64,000 nucleotides of DNA from Saccharothrix ecbatanensis (lineage in GTDB: Bacteria; Actinomycetota; Actinomycetes; Mycobacteriales; Pseudonocardiaceae). Made by a program: the position numbers and the translations under genes. Position 1 is the stretch's first letter. Each line of letters opens with the position of its first letter. Below, piece after piece: positions 25,895 to 34,650 of this stretch. The notes beneath the pieces are model-generated. The model made no database searches. It worked only from the letters and a program-made list of their open reading frames with translations, and had not been told where the DNA came from. The stretch is from assembly GCF_014205015.1 (NCBI RefSeq), contig NZ_JACHMO010000001.1, forward strand, positions 9,625,238 through 9,689,237. Direction: 5' to 3'.

Positions 25895-27307
25895 CTAACG
25901 GCGCTTGCGTGACGAGCGCGTTCTCCGGCGGGGTGGAGGGAAGCCCTGGAAGGCTTCAGGACCCTTGAGCGGTATCCGAGAGCACAGCGCGTCCAAAACA
26001 GGGTCGGGGCCGGGAGCGCGGTTGTCGTAGGAGGTGCTGATCAATCTCCCCTGGGAGTCGTAGAGGAGGCCGAAGCTCCGGTCGAGCTGGAGTTGGTGCT
26101 TCTTGGCGGTCGTGTACTCGCGGAGACGCTGTTGCGACGCCGTCGTGGGGACAGTGGGCGGCGTGGTCATCAATACGAGCAGCACGCTGTCGCCACGTCG
26201 CGTGCCCATGGGGATGGCTTGGTTGTGGGGTAGGCCGTCCGACCTGGTCTGGGCAGCGAGGTGGGTGCCGAGGGTCGCGCAGCGGCGCTGAGCGCTCCCG
26301 TCGAGGTGCAGCAGAGTTGCGGTCATGGCTAGCCAGCCGGGGTCTCGTCGTTCGGCGAGTTCGTCGATGAGGTTCAGCATGGCGGGATTGGCCTTCATGC
26401 GGGGTTTGTCGATTGGTGTCGTGCGGATGCCAAGCTGGTGGAAGTACCAGGCGTCCGGGGGGTTTGTGAGACTGGTCAGCAGCTCCAGGCCCTGCTGGCG
26501 GTGTCGGCGCCGATCCCTGGTGCGGGGTGTGCCGAGTTGGGGCAGCGCGTCGTGGACTTCGTCCGGGTCGGGTTCGACGTAGAGCTGTGCGGCGAGGAAG
26601 TGCAGGAAGAAGTCGAGTTCGTCGACGGCGTGGAACCGGCGAGTGGTGTCCGGTTCGGTGCGGCGGCGCAGGTAGAGCAGCAGTTCGGTGGGGCGGTCGA
26701 TGAGTTCGCTGATGATGCGCAGGTCGTGGAGAGAGACGGTCCAGGGAAGGTCGTCGGTGGTCAGCAGGCCGCTGGTGACCAGTTCGCTGGTGATGGTGGC
26801 GATGCCGGACAGGTCTTCGAGGCTGACCGCGACGGTGTGGATTTCGCGGATGGTGGTGAGGTCGAGCCAGGTCTCGTCGCGCAGGCGCAGTCCGCGGTCG
26901 TGGAGGATGCGGCGGCGGAGGCGGTCGCCCTGGTCGGCGGCATCGGTGACGATGCGGCGCAGATCTTGGCGCAGTCGAAGCGGGTCTCCGGTGCGTGAGC
27001 GCGGCCGCAGGGCCACGGCCTTGGCCTCGATGATGATTGCGATGTCGTCGAGCAGCAGCAGTCCGTCACTCTCGACAAGCTTGGTATAGGAGGCGGGGTC
27101 CGTCTCGGTGTCCCGCGCGGGGACGAAGTACTCGAACCCGAGGTGTTGTGCGCAGCCGGGCAGGTGAACGGTGATCAGGCGCGCCGCCTCTGCTTCCAAG
27201 TGGGCGCCGCGGTGTTTGCTGTAGGTGTTCCAGGCGGCGGTGTGGTGACGCAGCGCGTCTTCGACGCGCTCGCGGATCGCCGGAACCAGCAGCGCGTGGT
27301 GCACCAC
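25895..27307 (-). CDS. PD-(D/E)XK nuclease-like protein, probably truncated at the N-terminus
   Basis: From GTG 27307 the 470-residue protein shows KHRGAHLEAEAARLI, then LVESDGLLLLDDIAIIIEAK. The spacing of Asp81 and Glu94-Ala-Lys96 fits a PD-(D/E)XK nuclease active site, with E38/E40 possibly assisting. The rest is helical with a basic C-terminal tail. Upstream, the open frame continues to 27580 but turns into low-complexity, Arg/Cys-rich sequence after ATPEGEYTV. I infer that a normal N-terminus was lost at a junction near 27320. It could act as a restriction or conflict nuclease if still expressed; there is no recognised partner. Confidence 0.6.
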   Translation of the reverse strand: MVHHALLVPAIRERVEDALRHHTAAWNTYSKHRGAHLEAEAARLITVHLPGCAQHLGFEYFVPARDTETDPASYTKLVESDGLLLLDDIAIIIEAKAVALRPRSRTGDPLRLRQDLRRIVTDAADQGDRLRRRILHDRGLRLRDETWLDLTTIREIHTVAVSLEDLSGIATITSELVTSGLLTTDDLPWTVSLHDLRIISELIDRPTELLLYLRRRTEPDTTRRFHAVDELDFFLHFLAAQLYVEPDPDEVHDALPQLGTPRTRDRRRHRQQGLELLTSLTNPPDAWYFHQLGIRTTPIDKPRMKANPAMLNLIDELAERRDPGWLAMTATLLHLDGSAQRRCATLGTHLAAQTRSDGLPHNQAIPMGTRRGDSVLLVLMTTPPTVPTTASQQRLREYTTAKKHQLQLDRSFGLLYDSQGRLISTSYDNRAPGPDPVLDALCSRIPLKGPEAFQGFPPPRRRTRSSRKRR

Positions 27308-28076
27308 GGTGTACTCGCCTTCGGGGGTGGCTGGACACCCTCCTCGGTACGGCCGGATCTGCGATCGTGAACGCGGGTGGCGAGCTACTGGTTCAGCCGA
27401 CTCAGCGGCCACCGACCGAACGTGCCGAGCGGTCCAAGCAGAGCGAACAGCAGGAGCGTGCCCACAGACGGGAGGGCCGTGCCGACAACGCCGCTCAGTA
27501 CCGCCGCCGCCAGTGTGGTCAGAGCAATTGCGAACGTCCAAGTACAGCGTCATGCACCCGATGCCAACAGTGCGGCCCACGGGCGGTGCGCCCAGTAAGA
27601 CCGCAGTTACCTACCATGCCGCCGTGGCGCCGACCGTGAAAGTGATCACCCTGGCCGCCGCAATTACCACGACCGTCGGTGCCACCGCCCGCCATAAGGA
27701 CCGCGACCCAAGCCGCAGGAACACGGTGCTGCCGAACGCCAGCGCTCGGCGGTGACCAGCACGAGCAACCCCAGGTGTACCGCGTTGTGACGTACCCAGC
27801 TATGCAGTCGGCGGGGTGCTGGTGGTGAGACGACCTGCACCACGCCGAAGGCTATGGCTGTGCTGCGGTCTGCGAAGACGCGGGTCACTTGATTCACGCA
27901 CTGGCGTTCGAGGCTCGCTGCGGTCGACACAGGCCTGTAGTGGGAGGAAGATGGGAGGAAATTGGGAGAAGTCAAGGTGGGACAACAGGATCGAGCTGCG
28001 CTCAAGTGCATCCAACGGTGCCGTCGCGACCTGCCGATTCGACGTTTTCGCAGGTCAGGCCATGATCCAATCCACC
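27308..28076. other. Gene-poor stretch with hydrophobic frame remnants
   Basis: No intact gene is supported. On the reverse strand, short hydrophobic runs occur in different frames (TFAIALTTLAAAVLSG then LLLFALLGPLGTFGRW near 27380-27540; VAPTVVVIAAARVITFTV near 27620-27690). This looks like a decayed small membrane protein. The stretch ends at the first tRNA-Pro att copy. Confidence 0.4.
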
Positions 28077-28121
28077 CTGGGGGTCAAGGGGTCGCAGGTT
28101 CAAATCCTGTCGTCCCGACGG
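28077..28121 (+). repeat. att site copy 1: 45-bp tRNA-Pro(GGG) 3' end
   Basis: The core begins CTGGGGGTCAAGG and ends CTGTCGTCCCGACGG, spanning the 3' side of the anticodon arm, variable loop, T arm (GGTTCAAATCC) and 3' acceptor strand of a tRNA-Pro with GGG anticodon. It is identical to copies at 48796 and 62584. No 5' tRNA half precedes it, so it is an element-borne 3' fragment. Confidence 0.9.
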
Positions 28122-28124
28122 TCT

Positions 28125-28174
28125 GAAACAGCCCCGCTGATCTAGGTGAAATACCTGATCAGCGGGGCTGTTTC
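28125..28174 (+). terminator. Terminator-like hairpin after att copy 1
   Basis: A perfect 18-bp stem (GAAACAGCCCCGCTGATC and its complement) encloses a 14-base loop, directly after the tRNA 3' end. It fits a tRNA terminator. Each of the three att copies has a different one. Confidence 0.85.
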
Positions 28175-28283
28175 GTGTCTATCAGTCGATCTTGCTCGTG
28201 ATCTACTCGGCGCGCAGTTGTGGACCATCCGTGGACCAATCCGGCTGCGGGCTTGATCCTGGGTGGGGTGCTCCTGCGGACCG

Positions 28284-29003
28284 CTAGGCCGAACTGCCTG
28301 GGTCCCACGATGGTTCGAGCAGCTCGCTCACGCAGAGTTTGCCGTAGTCGGTCACCCACCAGGTCGGCATGCTGGAGAGGAAAGTCGAACCAGCGTTGCT
28401 CGTGATGAGTCCTTGTGCTTCGAGGCGCGGAATCACAGCGTCGAGAACGGTTCCAACTTCGGGTAGGTCCATCGCTAGGCTTGGCCCACCTTCGCTGTCG
28501 TATTTCCGCCACTTGCGGTCCTCCTCGCTACACATGTGGAGGAGTACTTTGACATCTACGGCATCTAGCGCGGCCAAGCTGGAGAAGATCCGCTGTGCTT
28601 CGTCTACACGCGCGGTGTCTTCGGCGAGTACGCCTTTGGCTGCGATCCGGCCATAGAAGCGAACGCGTTGGTGGTCCGCTGTCTTCTGCGCGCTCTCAAG
28701 GGCTTGAGCAAGTAGCTCGATCTTCCTGTCGTCGTCAAGCGCTGTAGTGAGCAGCTCGTCCAGGTCACCGCCTACGTGGGTTGCCTCATCAAGTGCGATC
28801 CGTAGTCGCTGCTGTCTACGTTCAATGACGCTGATGAGGGCGGGATGCGCACTCTTGACCAGGCCACCGACGGTGCCTCCTACTGCGGAAGCAGATATTG
28901 CATCGAAGCCAATGAGTACGGCTATGGCTTTGGCAACTTCGTTCGAAACGTTGCTTAATACCTCGCTTGCGATCGAGTTGCGGCGAGGCTCTAGGTCGGT
29001 CAT
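28284..29003 (-). CDS. Hypothetical protein beside integrase, 239 aa
   Basis: No family is recognised. The N-terminal part has an amphipathic/hydrophobic stretch (AKAIAVLIGFDAISASAVGG), followed by helical sequence with ERRQQRLRIALDEA and a C-terminal winged-helix-like ending (LEAQGLITSN...WWVTDYGKLCVSEL). Codon use is less GC-biased than in the neighbours (many TCG/TAG-type third positions with A or T), suggesting recent acquisition. It lies between the att site and the integrase, a usual position for small cargo genes. Confidence 0.65.
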   Translation of the reverse strand: MTDLEPRRNSIASEVLSNVSNEVAKAIAVLIGFDAISASAVGGTVGGLVKSAHPALISVIERRQQRLRIALDEATHVGGDLDELLTTALDDDRKIELLAQALESAQKTADHQRVRFYGRIAAKGVLAEDTARVDEAQRIFSSLAALDAVDVKVLLHMCSEEDRKWRKYDSEGGPSLAMDLPEVGTVLDAVIPRLEAQGLITSNAGSTFLSSMPTWWVTDYGKLCVSELLEPSWDPGSSA

Positions 29004-29048
29004 GTAGTGAAATATACAGCCAAAGTAGAGCGACGGTGTTGCGTATGG

Positions 29049-30257
29049 CTATCCCACGACACGCAACCTAGAACCCTCTGTAGACCGGCGAAGGTGTTTT
29101 GACAGCAGGTCGCCCGCATCGGTGACTGATCGGCGGTCCGGGTGCAGGTACCTCTGCGTGGTCGTCAGCGAGCCGTGTCCGGCGATCCGTTGCAGGTGGT
29201 GGACCGGCACGCCCGCATCGGCCATCCACGTCAGGCCGGTGTGCCGCAGGTCGTGACGGCGCAGGTGTTCGTAGCCGAGCTTGTTCACCACCTCGTCCCA
29301 GTGGGTGGCGTCGCGGAGGACGGATGTGACGATCCGGCCACCTCGTGGACCGGTGAACAGCCGAGCATCTCCCGTCCCGTCCGTTTCGGCGATCCGCCGT
29401 TCCACGAGTTCCCTGATCTCTTCGATGATGGGGACGCGACGTGCGCGTTTGCCCTTGGTGCCCTTGTCGATCAGCCCGCCCGGCCCGTTGGTGGTCTGGC
29501 GCCGCACGGTCCAGGTCCACTCGGTGGTGTCGAGGTCTTTCACGCGACAGCCCGACACCTCACCGATGCGTGCCGCGGTGCACGCGGCGAACAGGACGAC
29601 GTCGCGCCATCCCGCGTACTCGTCGGAGGATCTGGCGACCAGTGCATCGGCAAGCCGGGTGAGCGCGGTCCAGTCGGCCAGTGCGAGGGATCGCGGGTCG
29701 TCCAGCTCGTCTTCCGCGCGGGCGTACTCGCGCTGCCACCCGGAGATCCGGGCCGGGTTGCGGTCGATGATCTCGTCGCGCAACGCCTGCTCCATCACGC
29801 GGACCAGGACCGCGATGGTGTTCTTGACGGTCGAGCGGCTGCACTCGTCGGCGATCCAGGCGTGCACGGCGCGGTCGACCACGCCGTGCGTGACCATCTG
29901 CACGGGGATGTGCCCGATGGTCGGCACGACCCGCTTCCGCCATCCGGCCAAATAGGGATCGGTGGTCTTCGCTTCCAGCCCGCGGAGCGCCAGCGGCATG
30001 TTGGCGTTCCCGTAGTCGGTGAGCGGCATCGATCCAGCGTCGGGATCGGTGCCGCCGGCCGCCACGCGTTTCATGGCGTCGATCCAGGCTTGGGCCAGTT
30101 CCTCGGTCTGGCACGACTCCGACAGTGATGGGCGCTTGCCGGTGGTCGGGTCGGTCCAGCGGACGCGGGCGCGGTAGGGCGTCGGCCGGTCGGGAAGGTG
30201 CTCGATGTCGTCGGACAGCTTTACGTCGATCGGCGGACGTCGTCGGGGCTTGGGCAT
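29049..30257 (-). CDS. Tyrosine-recombinase integrase of the AICE
   Basis: This 402-residue integrase has an N-terminal arm-type/AP2-like region (RARVRWTDPTTGKRPSLSES), a SAM-like core-binding domain around residues 70-160, and a catalytic domain with Arg in AACTAARIGEVSG, HDLRHTGLTW and GHGSLTTTQRYLHPD holding the Tyr nucleophile. Its stop faces att copy 1, about 0.9 kb away, as for tRNA-specific integrases. It should catalyse recombination at the tRNA-Pro 3' end. The promoter region (30258-30617) contains the mirror-symmetric iteron array. Confidence 0.93.
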   Translation of the reverse strand: MPKPRRRPPIDVKLSDDIEHLPDRPTPYRARVRWTDPTTGKRPSLSESCQTEELAQAWIDAMKRVAAGGTDPDAGSMPLTDYGNANMPLALRGLEAKTTDPYLAGWRKRVVPTIGHIPVQMVTHGVVDRAVHAWIADECSRSTVKNTIAVLVRVMEQALRDEIIDRNPARISGWQREYARAEDELDDPRSLALADWTALTRLADALVARSSDEYAGWRDVVLFAACTAARIGEVSGCRVKDLDTTEWTWTVRRQTTNGPGGLIDKGTKGKRARRVPIIEEIRELVERRIAETDGTGDARLFTGPRGGRIVTSVLRDATHWDEVVNKLGYEHLRRHDLRHTGLTWMADAGVPVHHLQRIAGHGSLTTTQRYLHPDRRSVTDAGDLLSKHLRRSTEGSRLRVVG

Positions 30258-30276
30258 GGCTGGGGCTCCTCGGGGC

Positions 30277-30614
30277 TCCGCAGAATCCGCAGAATCCGCA
30301 GAATTGACCGGCGGTGGTCGTTTACGCAGGTAGACGGCTTATGGGGTGATCATGGTCAGACTCCGCAGAATCTCCGCAAAACCTCCGCAGAATTCACGGG
30401 GGCCGGTCGCGGCCGGGTTGGACGGGTGCTCGACGTGACGCGGGCGGGTGCGTCCGGTGGTTCGTGCGCTGGTCGCCCGATGGTCGGGCCTGGTGGATTC
30501 TGCGGAGGTTCTGCGGAGGTTCTGCGGAGACCACGACCGTTTGACGCGCACCCCCGGTGACCTGTGGAAACAGTCGGTTCGGTGAGATTGTGCGGATTGT
30601 GCGGATTCTGCGGA
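30277..30614. repeat. Mirror-symmetric array of twelve TTCTGCGGA-type iterons
   Basis: Four triplets of a 9-bp motif occupy the 360-bp gene-free gap. TCCGCAGAA occurs three times in tandem at 30277-30303 and three times at 11-bp spacing at 30362-30392 (one TCCGCAAAA). The inverse motif occurs at 11-bp spacing at 30498-30528, and three times in tandem at 30588-30614 (two as TTGTGCGGA). Outer and inner pairs share one centre near 30445. The array lies between the integrase gene and the replication genes, so it is a candidate origin or Int/Xis-binding region. Confidence 0.88.
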
Positions 30615-30617
30615 GGC

Positions 30618-32153
30618 TCATGAGTCACCTCCGGCTCGGTGGGAGGGGTGGACGTAGTACGTCGGCGACGGCTTGCGGCCGGGGCCACGTCGTTCGGGCG
30701 GTGGTGTGTGGTGGATGTGGCCGTGCTGTTCGAGCAGGTCCAGCGCGGGGGTGAGGTCGCCGACCTTCTTGAACCTGGCGCGGTTCATCGCGGTGAACAG
30801 CTCCCGCACGCTGAACGAGGTCGGGCGGGTGCGCTCGATCCAGTCCAAGACGACGTGAGCGTCGTCAATCACGGGATCGCAACCCATGCGGTCGAACGCG
30901 GCCAGGGCGTGGGCAGCGGCGTAGTCGGTGATGCGGCGTGCCGCGGTGAAGGTGTCGGTGGTGATGGCACCGGCCCAGCTCGTCGGGTTGTGGGCGAGGT
31001 GGAGCAGGGCGGCGATCCGGGCGGTGAGCCCGGCCTGCTTCCCGCCCCAGTCGCCCAGGTATGCCCAGGAACCGGTCACGGGGTGCAGGCGCGGTTCGAT
31101 CTCGTCTTGCAGGTCGGCCATGAGGTCGTCGGCGGCCGGGGTGAACACGAGTACGGCGGGATCGGTCCACTCGGCGAGTTCCCGCACCAGCGACCGGATA
31201 CGGACGTCGTAGGCGTCGGCGATTTCCGGCGCCGCCGGAGTGGGGCGGGAGATGCGGTTGCCCACGGTGTTGACGGGCAGGGAGTACATGATCCGCGCGA
31301 GCAACCCGGTTCCCCGGAAGGTTTCGTTGCGGGCCAGTCCGTCCAGGATCGACGGCTGAATGGTGAGTCCGAGCGTGATGGCGGGTTCTTCGACGGCGGT
31401 GGCTTCCCGTCCTTGCCGGTCCACCAGGTGGAGGTCACCGGCGTGGCCTTTGAGGAACACGTCCAGGTTGGGCGATCCCGAGTAGCGACCGGCGAGCGTG
31501 CCGAACAAGCCGCCTTCTGCCGACAGCACGGCAATACGGCCGCCGTGATCGGCGAGCAGGGTGGCGACGACTTCGGGGGTGGCGTCGTCGGCAATGAGCC
31601 GCGGGGTGATCGGCATGGCGCTCTTGTCGACCTGCATGGCGGCGTTCACGGCGGCTTCCAGCGCTGCGTCACGCTCGGACATGTCGGCGGACAGCACGGC
31701 CTTTTCCGCGCGGGCAGCGAACTCTTCGGCCGCACGACGCCCGATGCGGGCCGACTCGATCTCTGCTTTCGCTTCGGCGACGAGTTCCTTCTCCACCGCG
31801 CGGATGGGTCGGGTCATGGCCTTGAACACGGCGGACTTCCGTGACGCGGGCGGGAGCACGACAACGGAGTAGAGGTTGACCGGTTCGTCCCAACCGGGCC
31901 GCACCTGAACCCGCACCCGCCCGCCGGCCGCTGTGGACAGCGCGACCAGGGCGAGGCACCCGGCGAGATCGGGCGGGGTCTGGGTCAGGTTGGCGACCGC
32001 GGTGACGTGGTCGGCGAGCCAGGTCGGGAAGGCGTCGATCGGGAAGGGCGGGACGGCGCGGCTGGTGCCCAGCGGCATCGGCGCTTCCCACTCTGGCGCT
32101 GCCGTGGTGGCGGTGGTTTCCGTGACGGCGTGCAAAGGCCGTGCGGTGGTCAT
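30618..32153 (-). CDS. DUF3987 (YfjI-like) replication helicase/primase-associated protein
   Basis: The 511-residue protein shows the DUF3987 order: PPFPIDAFPTWLADHVTAVA at the N-terminus, a P-loop-like LPPASRKSAVFKAM, TPRLIADDATPEVVATLLAD, the AVLSAEGGLFGTLAGRY box, and LARIMYSLP. Such proteins act with a primase/polymerase to start replication of mobile elements. The ATG overlaps the stop of the upstream primase gene by 4 bases (ATGA), so the two are translated together. A basic C-terminal extension (HHTPPPERRGPGRKPSPTYYV) may bind DNA. The gene is followed by the iteron array. Confidence 0.88.
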   Translation of the reverse strand: MTTARPLHAVTETTATTAAPEWEAPMPLGTSRAVPPFPIDAFPTWLADHVTAVANLTQTPPDLAGCLALVALSTAAGGRVRVQVRPGWDEPVNLYSVVVLPPASRKSAVFKAMTRPIRAVEKELVAEAKAEIESARIGRRAAEEFAARAEKAVLSADMSERDAALEAAVNAAMQVDKSAMPITPRLIADDATPEVVATLLADHGGRIAVLSAEGGLFGTLAGRYSGSPNLDVFLKGHAGDLHLVDRQGREATAVEEPAITLGLTIQPSILDGLARNETFRGTGLLARIMYSLPVNTVGNRISRPTPAAPEIADAYDVRIRSLVRELAEWTDPAVLVFTPAADDLMADLQDEIEPRLHPVTGSWAYLGDWGGKQAGLTARIAALLHLAHNPTSWAGAITTDTFTAARRITDYAAAHALAAFDRMGCDPVIDDAHVVLDWIERTRPTSFSVRELFTAMNRARFKKVGDLTPALDLLEQHGHIHHTPPPERRGPGRKPSPTYYVHPSHRAGGDS

Positions 32154-33133
32154 GCTGCGCCCCTACGGGTTTTGTTGGGGGGTGCGGTGCGTGGGCGTTG
32201 TTCGCCGGCGCGCAGGCCCTTCTCGATCACGCGGCGGATCTCGCGTTCGGTGCACCCGCATGAGCCGTTGATCATGTGGGTGGCGGCTGCGTACAGGGCT
32301 TGTTCGGCTTGAAACGCGGGGAGCATCCCGCCTCCGACGAGTTGTCCCAGTTGCCCGGATGCGGCGTACAGGACGGCGTTGTGCTCGTGTGGTGCGGCTT
32401 GTGCGACGTAGTGGCACTCGCCCCGGACTGCGGCGTCTACGTAGGCGGGCAACCGTTGTGAGGCGATCTGAGGGGCCGCTGTGGTGGCCGTGACGGGCTT
32501 CGGAGACAGGCGGTGGACCAACCAGGTGGGCAGATCGGCCACGGGGAGGTCTTCCACGAGTTCGTATCGGCCGGTGGGGGTGGTCGATCCGGGAGCGACG
32601 ACGTAGCCACCCCAACCGCGGGTGTCGACCTTCCAGCCGAGTCCGTTGCCGGTGGCTCCTTGGGTGTTGCGCAGCTGCACGTCGCGCGGCGCCCGGAAGT
32701 AGAGGTGTCGGCCGCCGCTGGGGGTGTCGACGGTCAGCGTCTCCCACGGCACCGGTTGTCCGGCTTCCTCGCAGATCACGGCGAACACGTCGTGCCCGTC
32801 ACGGACCCCCACCCGTTTCCAGCCGTCCGTGGGCACGTCGGCGGGTGAGTCGACGGAGTCCAGGTCGACCACGAGAAGTCCGCTGGGACCGGTGGCCACG
32901 CCGACGTTGCACCCGGCGTAGCGGCGGCTGGTCCAGAACCACCGCACCTGGTCCGGGTCGTTCATCGCGCGCTGCTCCCAGCCCTGGTGCGTGGTGGCGC
33001 AGATTCCCGAACGGGGGCAGTCCTTCTCGCCGTGCAGGGCGGGGGGCTTCTTGGAGTTGGGCCGGAGAGGGAAGACGTGCCAGCCCCGCGCGACGGCGTC
33101 GAGGGCGACGGCGAGCATGTCGGTCGCGTTCAT
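32150..33133 (-). CDS. Bifunctional DNA primase/polymerase (prim-pol) N-terminal-type protein
   Basis: From ATG 33133 (strong GGAAGGAG site) the 327-residue protein shows ALDAVARGWHVFPLRPNSKK, GCNVGVATGPSGLLVVDLD with the metal-binding Asp pair, TPSGGRHLYFRAP and GLGWKVDTRGWGGYVVAPGS. These are the ordered motifs of the Prim-Pol (AEP) domain of mobile elements. It would prime and extend DNA at the element origin with the DUF3987 protein. A longer open frame upstream to 33418 is low-complexity and lacks the ribosome site, so I rejected it. Confidence 0.9.
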   Translation of the reverse strand: MNATDMLAVALDAVARGWHVFPLRPNSKKPPALHGEKDCPRSGICATTHQGWEQRAMNDPDQVRWFWTSRRYAGCNVGVATGPSGLLVVDLDSVDSPADVPTDGWKRVGVRDGHDVFAVICEEAGQPVPWETLTVDTPSGGRHLYFRAPRDVQLRNTQGATGNGLGWKVDTRGWGGYVVAPGSTTPTGRYELVEDLPVADLPTWLVHRLSPKPVTATTAAPQIASQRLPAYVDAAVRGECHYVAQAAPHEHNAVLYAASGQLGQLVGGGMLPAFQAEQALYAAATHMINGSCGCTEREIRRVIEKGLRAGEQRPRTAPPNKTRRGAA

Positions 33134-33230
33134 TGCGTGGGCTCCTTCCGGGTGGTCGAGCACGTGGTGGCCGGACGGGCTCGTTATCCGGCCACCACGC
33201 GAGAGCAGTTCACTCACTCCTTTGGTGCTG

Positions 33231-33944
33231 TCAGGGACTCTTTGACCTGTTGTTGCGCGTCGTGAGTTCGCGGGCACGCTCAGCGCAGATCCCGACAGGG
33301 TGGAGCTCGTGGCGCAGGGTCTTGGCGGCCCTGACGGCCTTGCTGAGGGCGTATTCCGTGTCGCGGTGGGCGGTGATGGCGGCTTGGGTGGTGGATCCCT
33401 GGGCGAGACGTGCTGCACCGGACGCGGTCCGGCTGGTCAGGTCGGTCAGACGAGAGGTGATGTGGGTCAGTCTGAGGACGACCGTGGGCAGGACGGCCGG
33501 GTCGGTGACGGGGTGGCCGTTGTCGGACAGTCGGGCAGCCGCGATCTCCAGCAGCTCGCGGACGTCCTCTCCGGTCATGGGCGAACGCTCTCCCGGTCCC
33601 GGCTCCCGCGTGTTGTGCGCGTTCCAGGCTGCTTCGTGTGCGCGCATCAGCGCTCGACGCACCTCACGTGCGGCGGCGCGCGCAGTGGACGCGGCTTGGT
33701 ACGTGTCGTGGTGGACCTCGGCTGCGGTGGGGTTGTCGGTCTGTTCGGACAGGGAGCGCGCGCCGGTAGCACAGTTGCCGAGTGTCAGCGCCACTCCGCG
33801 CGCGATCTCGGCCAGATGACCAACGGCCGCCGCTAGGCGAGTCCGGTTGACGTGCCCGAGATCAACCGTCACTTGGTATGCGCGGTCGAGAGCCTTGGCC
33901 GCGTCGGTGAGTCTGTCGTGGGTGTCCTGGTCGTGTCGGTTCAT
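33231..33944 (-). CDS. Helical hypothetical protein of the AICE, 237 aa
   Basis: The ATG at 33944 follows AGGAGGAACC. The sequence is almost entirely helical and rich in Ala, Arg and Thr (LTDAAKALDRAYQVTVDLGH, ALMRAHEAAWNAHNT), without Cys pairs or membrane segments. No family is recognised. It lies between the metalloprotease-like gene and the primase gene on the same strand, so it is probably part of the replication/transfer transcript. Confidence 0.68.
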   Translation of the reverse strand: MNRHDQDTHDRLTDAAKALDRAYQVTVDLGHVNRTRLAAAVGHLAEIARGVALTLGNCATGARSLSEQTDNPTAAEVHHDTYQAASTARAAAREVRRALMRAHEAAWNAHNTREPGPGERSPMTGEDVRELLEIAAARLSDNGHPVTDPAVLPTVVLRLTHITSRLTDLTSRTASGAARLAQGSTTQAAITAHRDTEYALSKAVRAAKTLRHELHPVGICAERARELTTRNNRSKSP

Positions 33945-33966
33945 CGGTTCCTCCTGTGTGGACGGT

Positions 33967-34461
33967 TCAGGCGTGGACGTGGTGCATGCGGGGGTGGTCG
34001 ACCAGCCGGGCGGCGAGGCGTTCGATGCGGTCCCAGGACCGGACCACCAGCAGGGCGGCGTCGCGTTCGATCTGGCGGTAGGTGGGGCGTTCGGCGCGGG
34101 TGATGTGGGCCAGGCAGTCGCGTGCCTCGTTGCGGTCGTGGGCGCTGCTGGCGTGCACGTCGTGGGGCAGGGCGGTGGCGGGCACGCCGTGGAGGTCGAG
34201 CCAGTGCAGTTCGGTGGGCGCACCGGCCAGCAGTGCGGTTGCTGCGGCGCGGTTGCCGTCGTTGGTGCTGGGGAAGGTCATGGCGACGTTGCCGAACCAC
34301 CGGGCGGGGCCGGTCTTCCACATGCGGATCTTCGGCACCGTGCCGCCCAGTCGGAGTGCGATGACGGCGTGGGCGGCTTCGTGGTGGGAGATCACGCCCA
34401 GGGCGTAGGTCGCGGTCCGGTCGGCGGTGGTCTGGTGCGGGGTGTCGGTCACTGGTGTCAA
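33967..34461 (-). CDS. HEXXH metalloprotease-like protein of the AICE
   Basis: The 164-residue product contains ISHHEAAHAVIALRLGG near residues 24-40; HEAAH (27-31) is a gluzincin zinc motif like that of FtsH/M41-type peptidases. WKTGPARWFGNVAMTFP and several downstream acidic residues could supply the third ligand. Small M41-like proteins of this type are frequent in actinomycete integrative elements; their substrates are unknown. The gene follows the palindromic region 34561-34642 and is followed closely by the helical protein gene. Confidence 0.72.
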   Translation of the reverse strand: MTPVTDTPHQTTADRTATYALGVISHHEAAHAVIALRLGGTVPKIRMWKTGPARWFGNVAMTFPSTNDGNRAAATALLAGAPTELHWLDLHGVPATALPHDVHASSAHDRNEARDCLAHITRAERPTYRQIERDAALLVVRSWDRIERLAARLVDHPRMHHVHA

Positions 34462-34560
34462 CTCCTCAACTGATTACTGTCCGTAGCGTCAGATGGGTAT
34501 GGGGAGCTGGACCGACGGGGTGCCGGCCTTGAGTCAGAACGGTGTTATGAAAGGTGTTTC

Positions 34561-34642
34561 GCGCGCGCACGTGCGCGCGCACGCATTGGGGGCGGGTGCG
34601 GGCGTGCCTGACGTGACGTCACGTCAGGCGTCAGGCACGCCC
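34561..34642. promoter_or_regulatory. Cluster of three nested palindromes between transfer and replication genes
   Basis: GCGCGCGCACGTGCGCGCGC (34561-34580) is a perfect 20-bp palindrome. TGACGTGACGTCACGTCA (34609-34626) is a perfect 18-bp palindrome set inside a 14-bp inverted repeat (34600-34613 with 34629-34642, GGGCGTGCCTGACG). The block lies directly after the FtsK-like gene stop and upstream of the metalloprotease-like gene. It may be a terminator, an operator (KorSA/TraR-like) or a TraB-recognition (clt-like) site. Confidence 0.6.
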
Positions 34643-34650
34643 GCCCGTGT

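Noticed and set aside
28077..28121. A functional tRNA gene at any of the three att copies
   Set aside because: Only the 3' part is present; upstream sequence does not form the D arm or 5' acceptor strand in any copy.
30277..30614. A CRISPR array in the int-upstream region
   Set aside because: The 9-bp motifs are too short, occur in both orientations, and the intervals are not unique spacers of constant length.
33134..33418. An N-terminal extension of the primase/polymerase
   Set aside because: Low-complexity Pro/Ser/Thr sequence overlapping the neighbouring gene; the ATG at 33133 has a strong ribosome-binding site.
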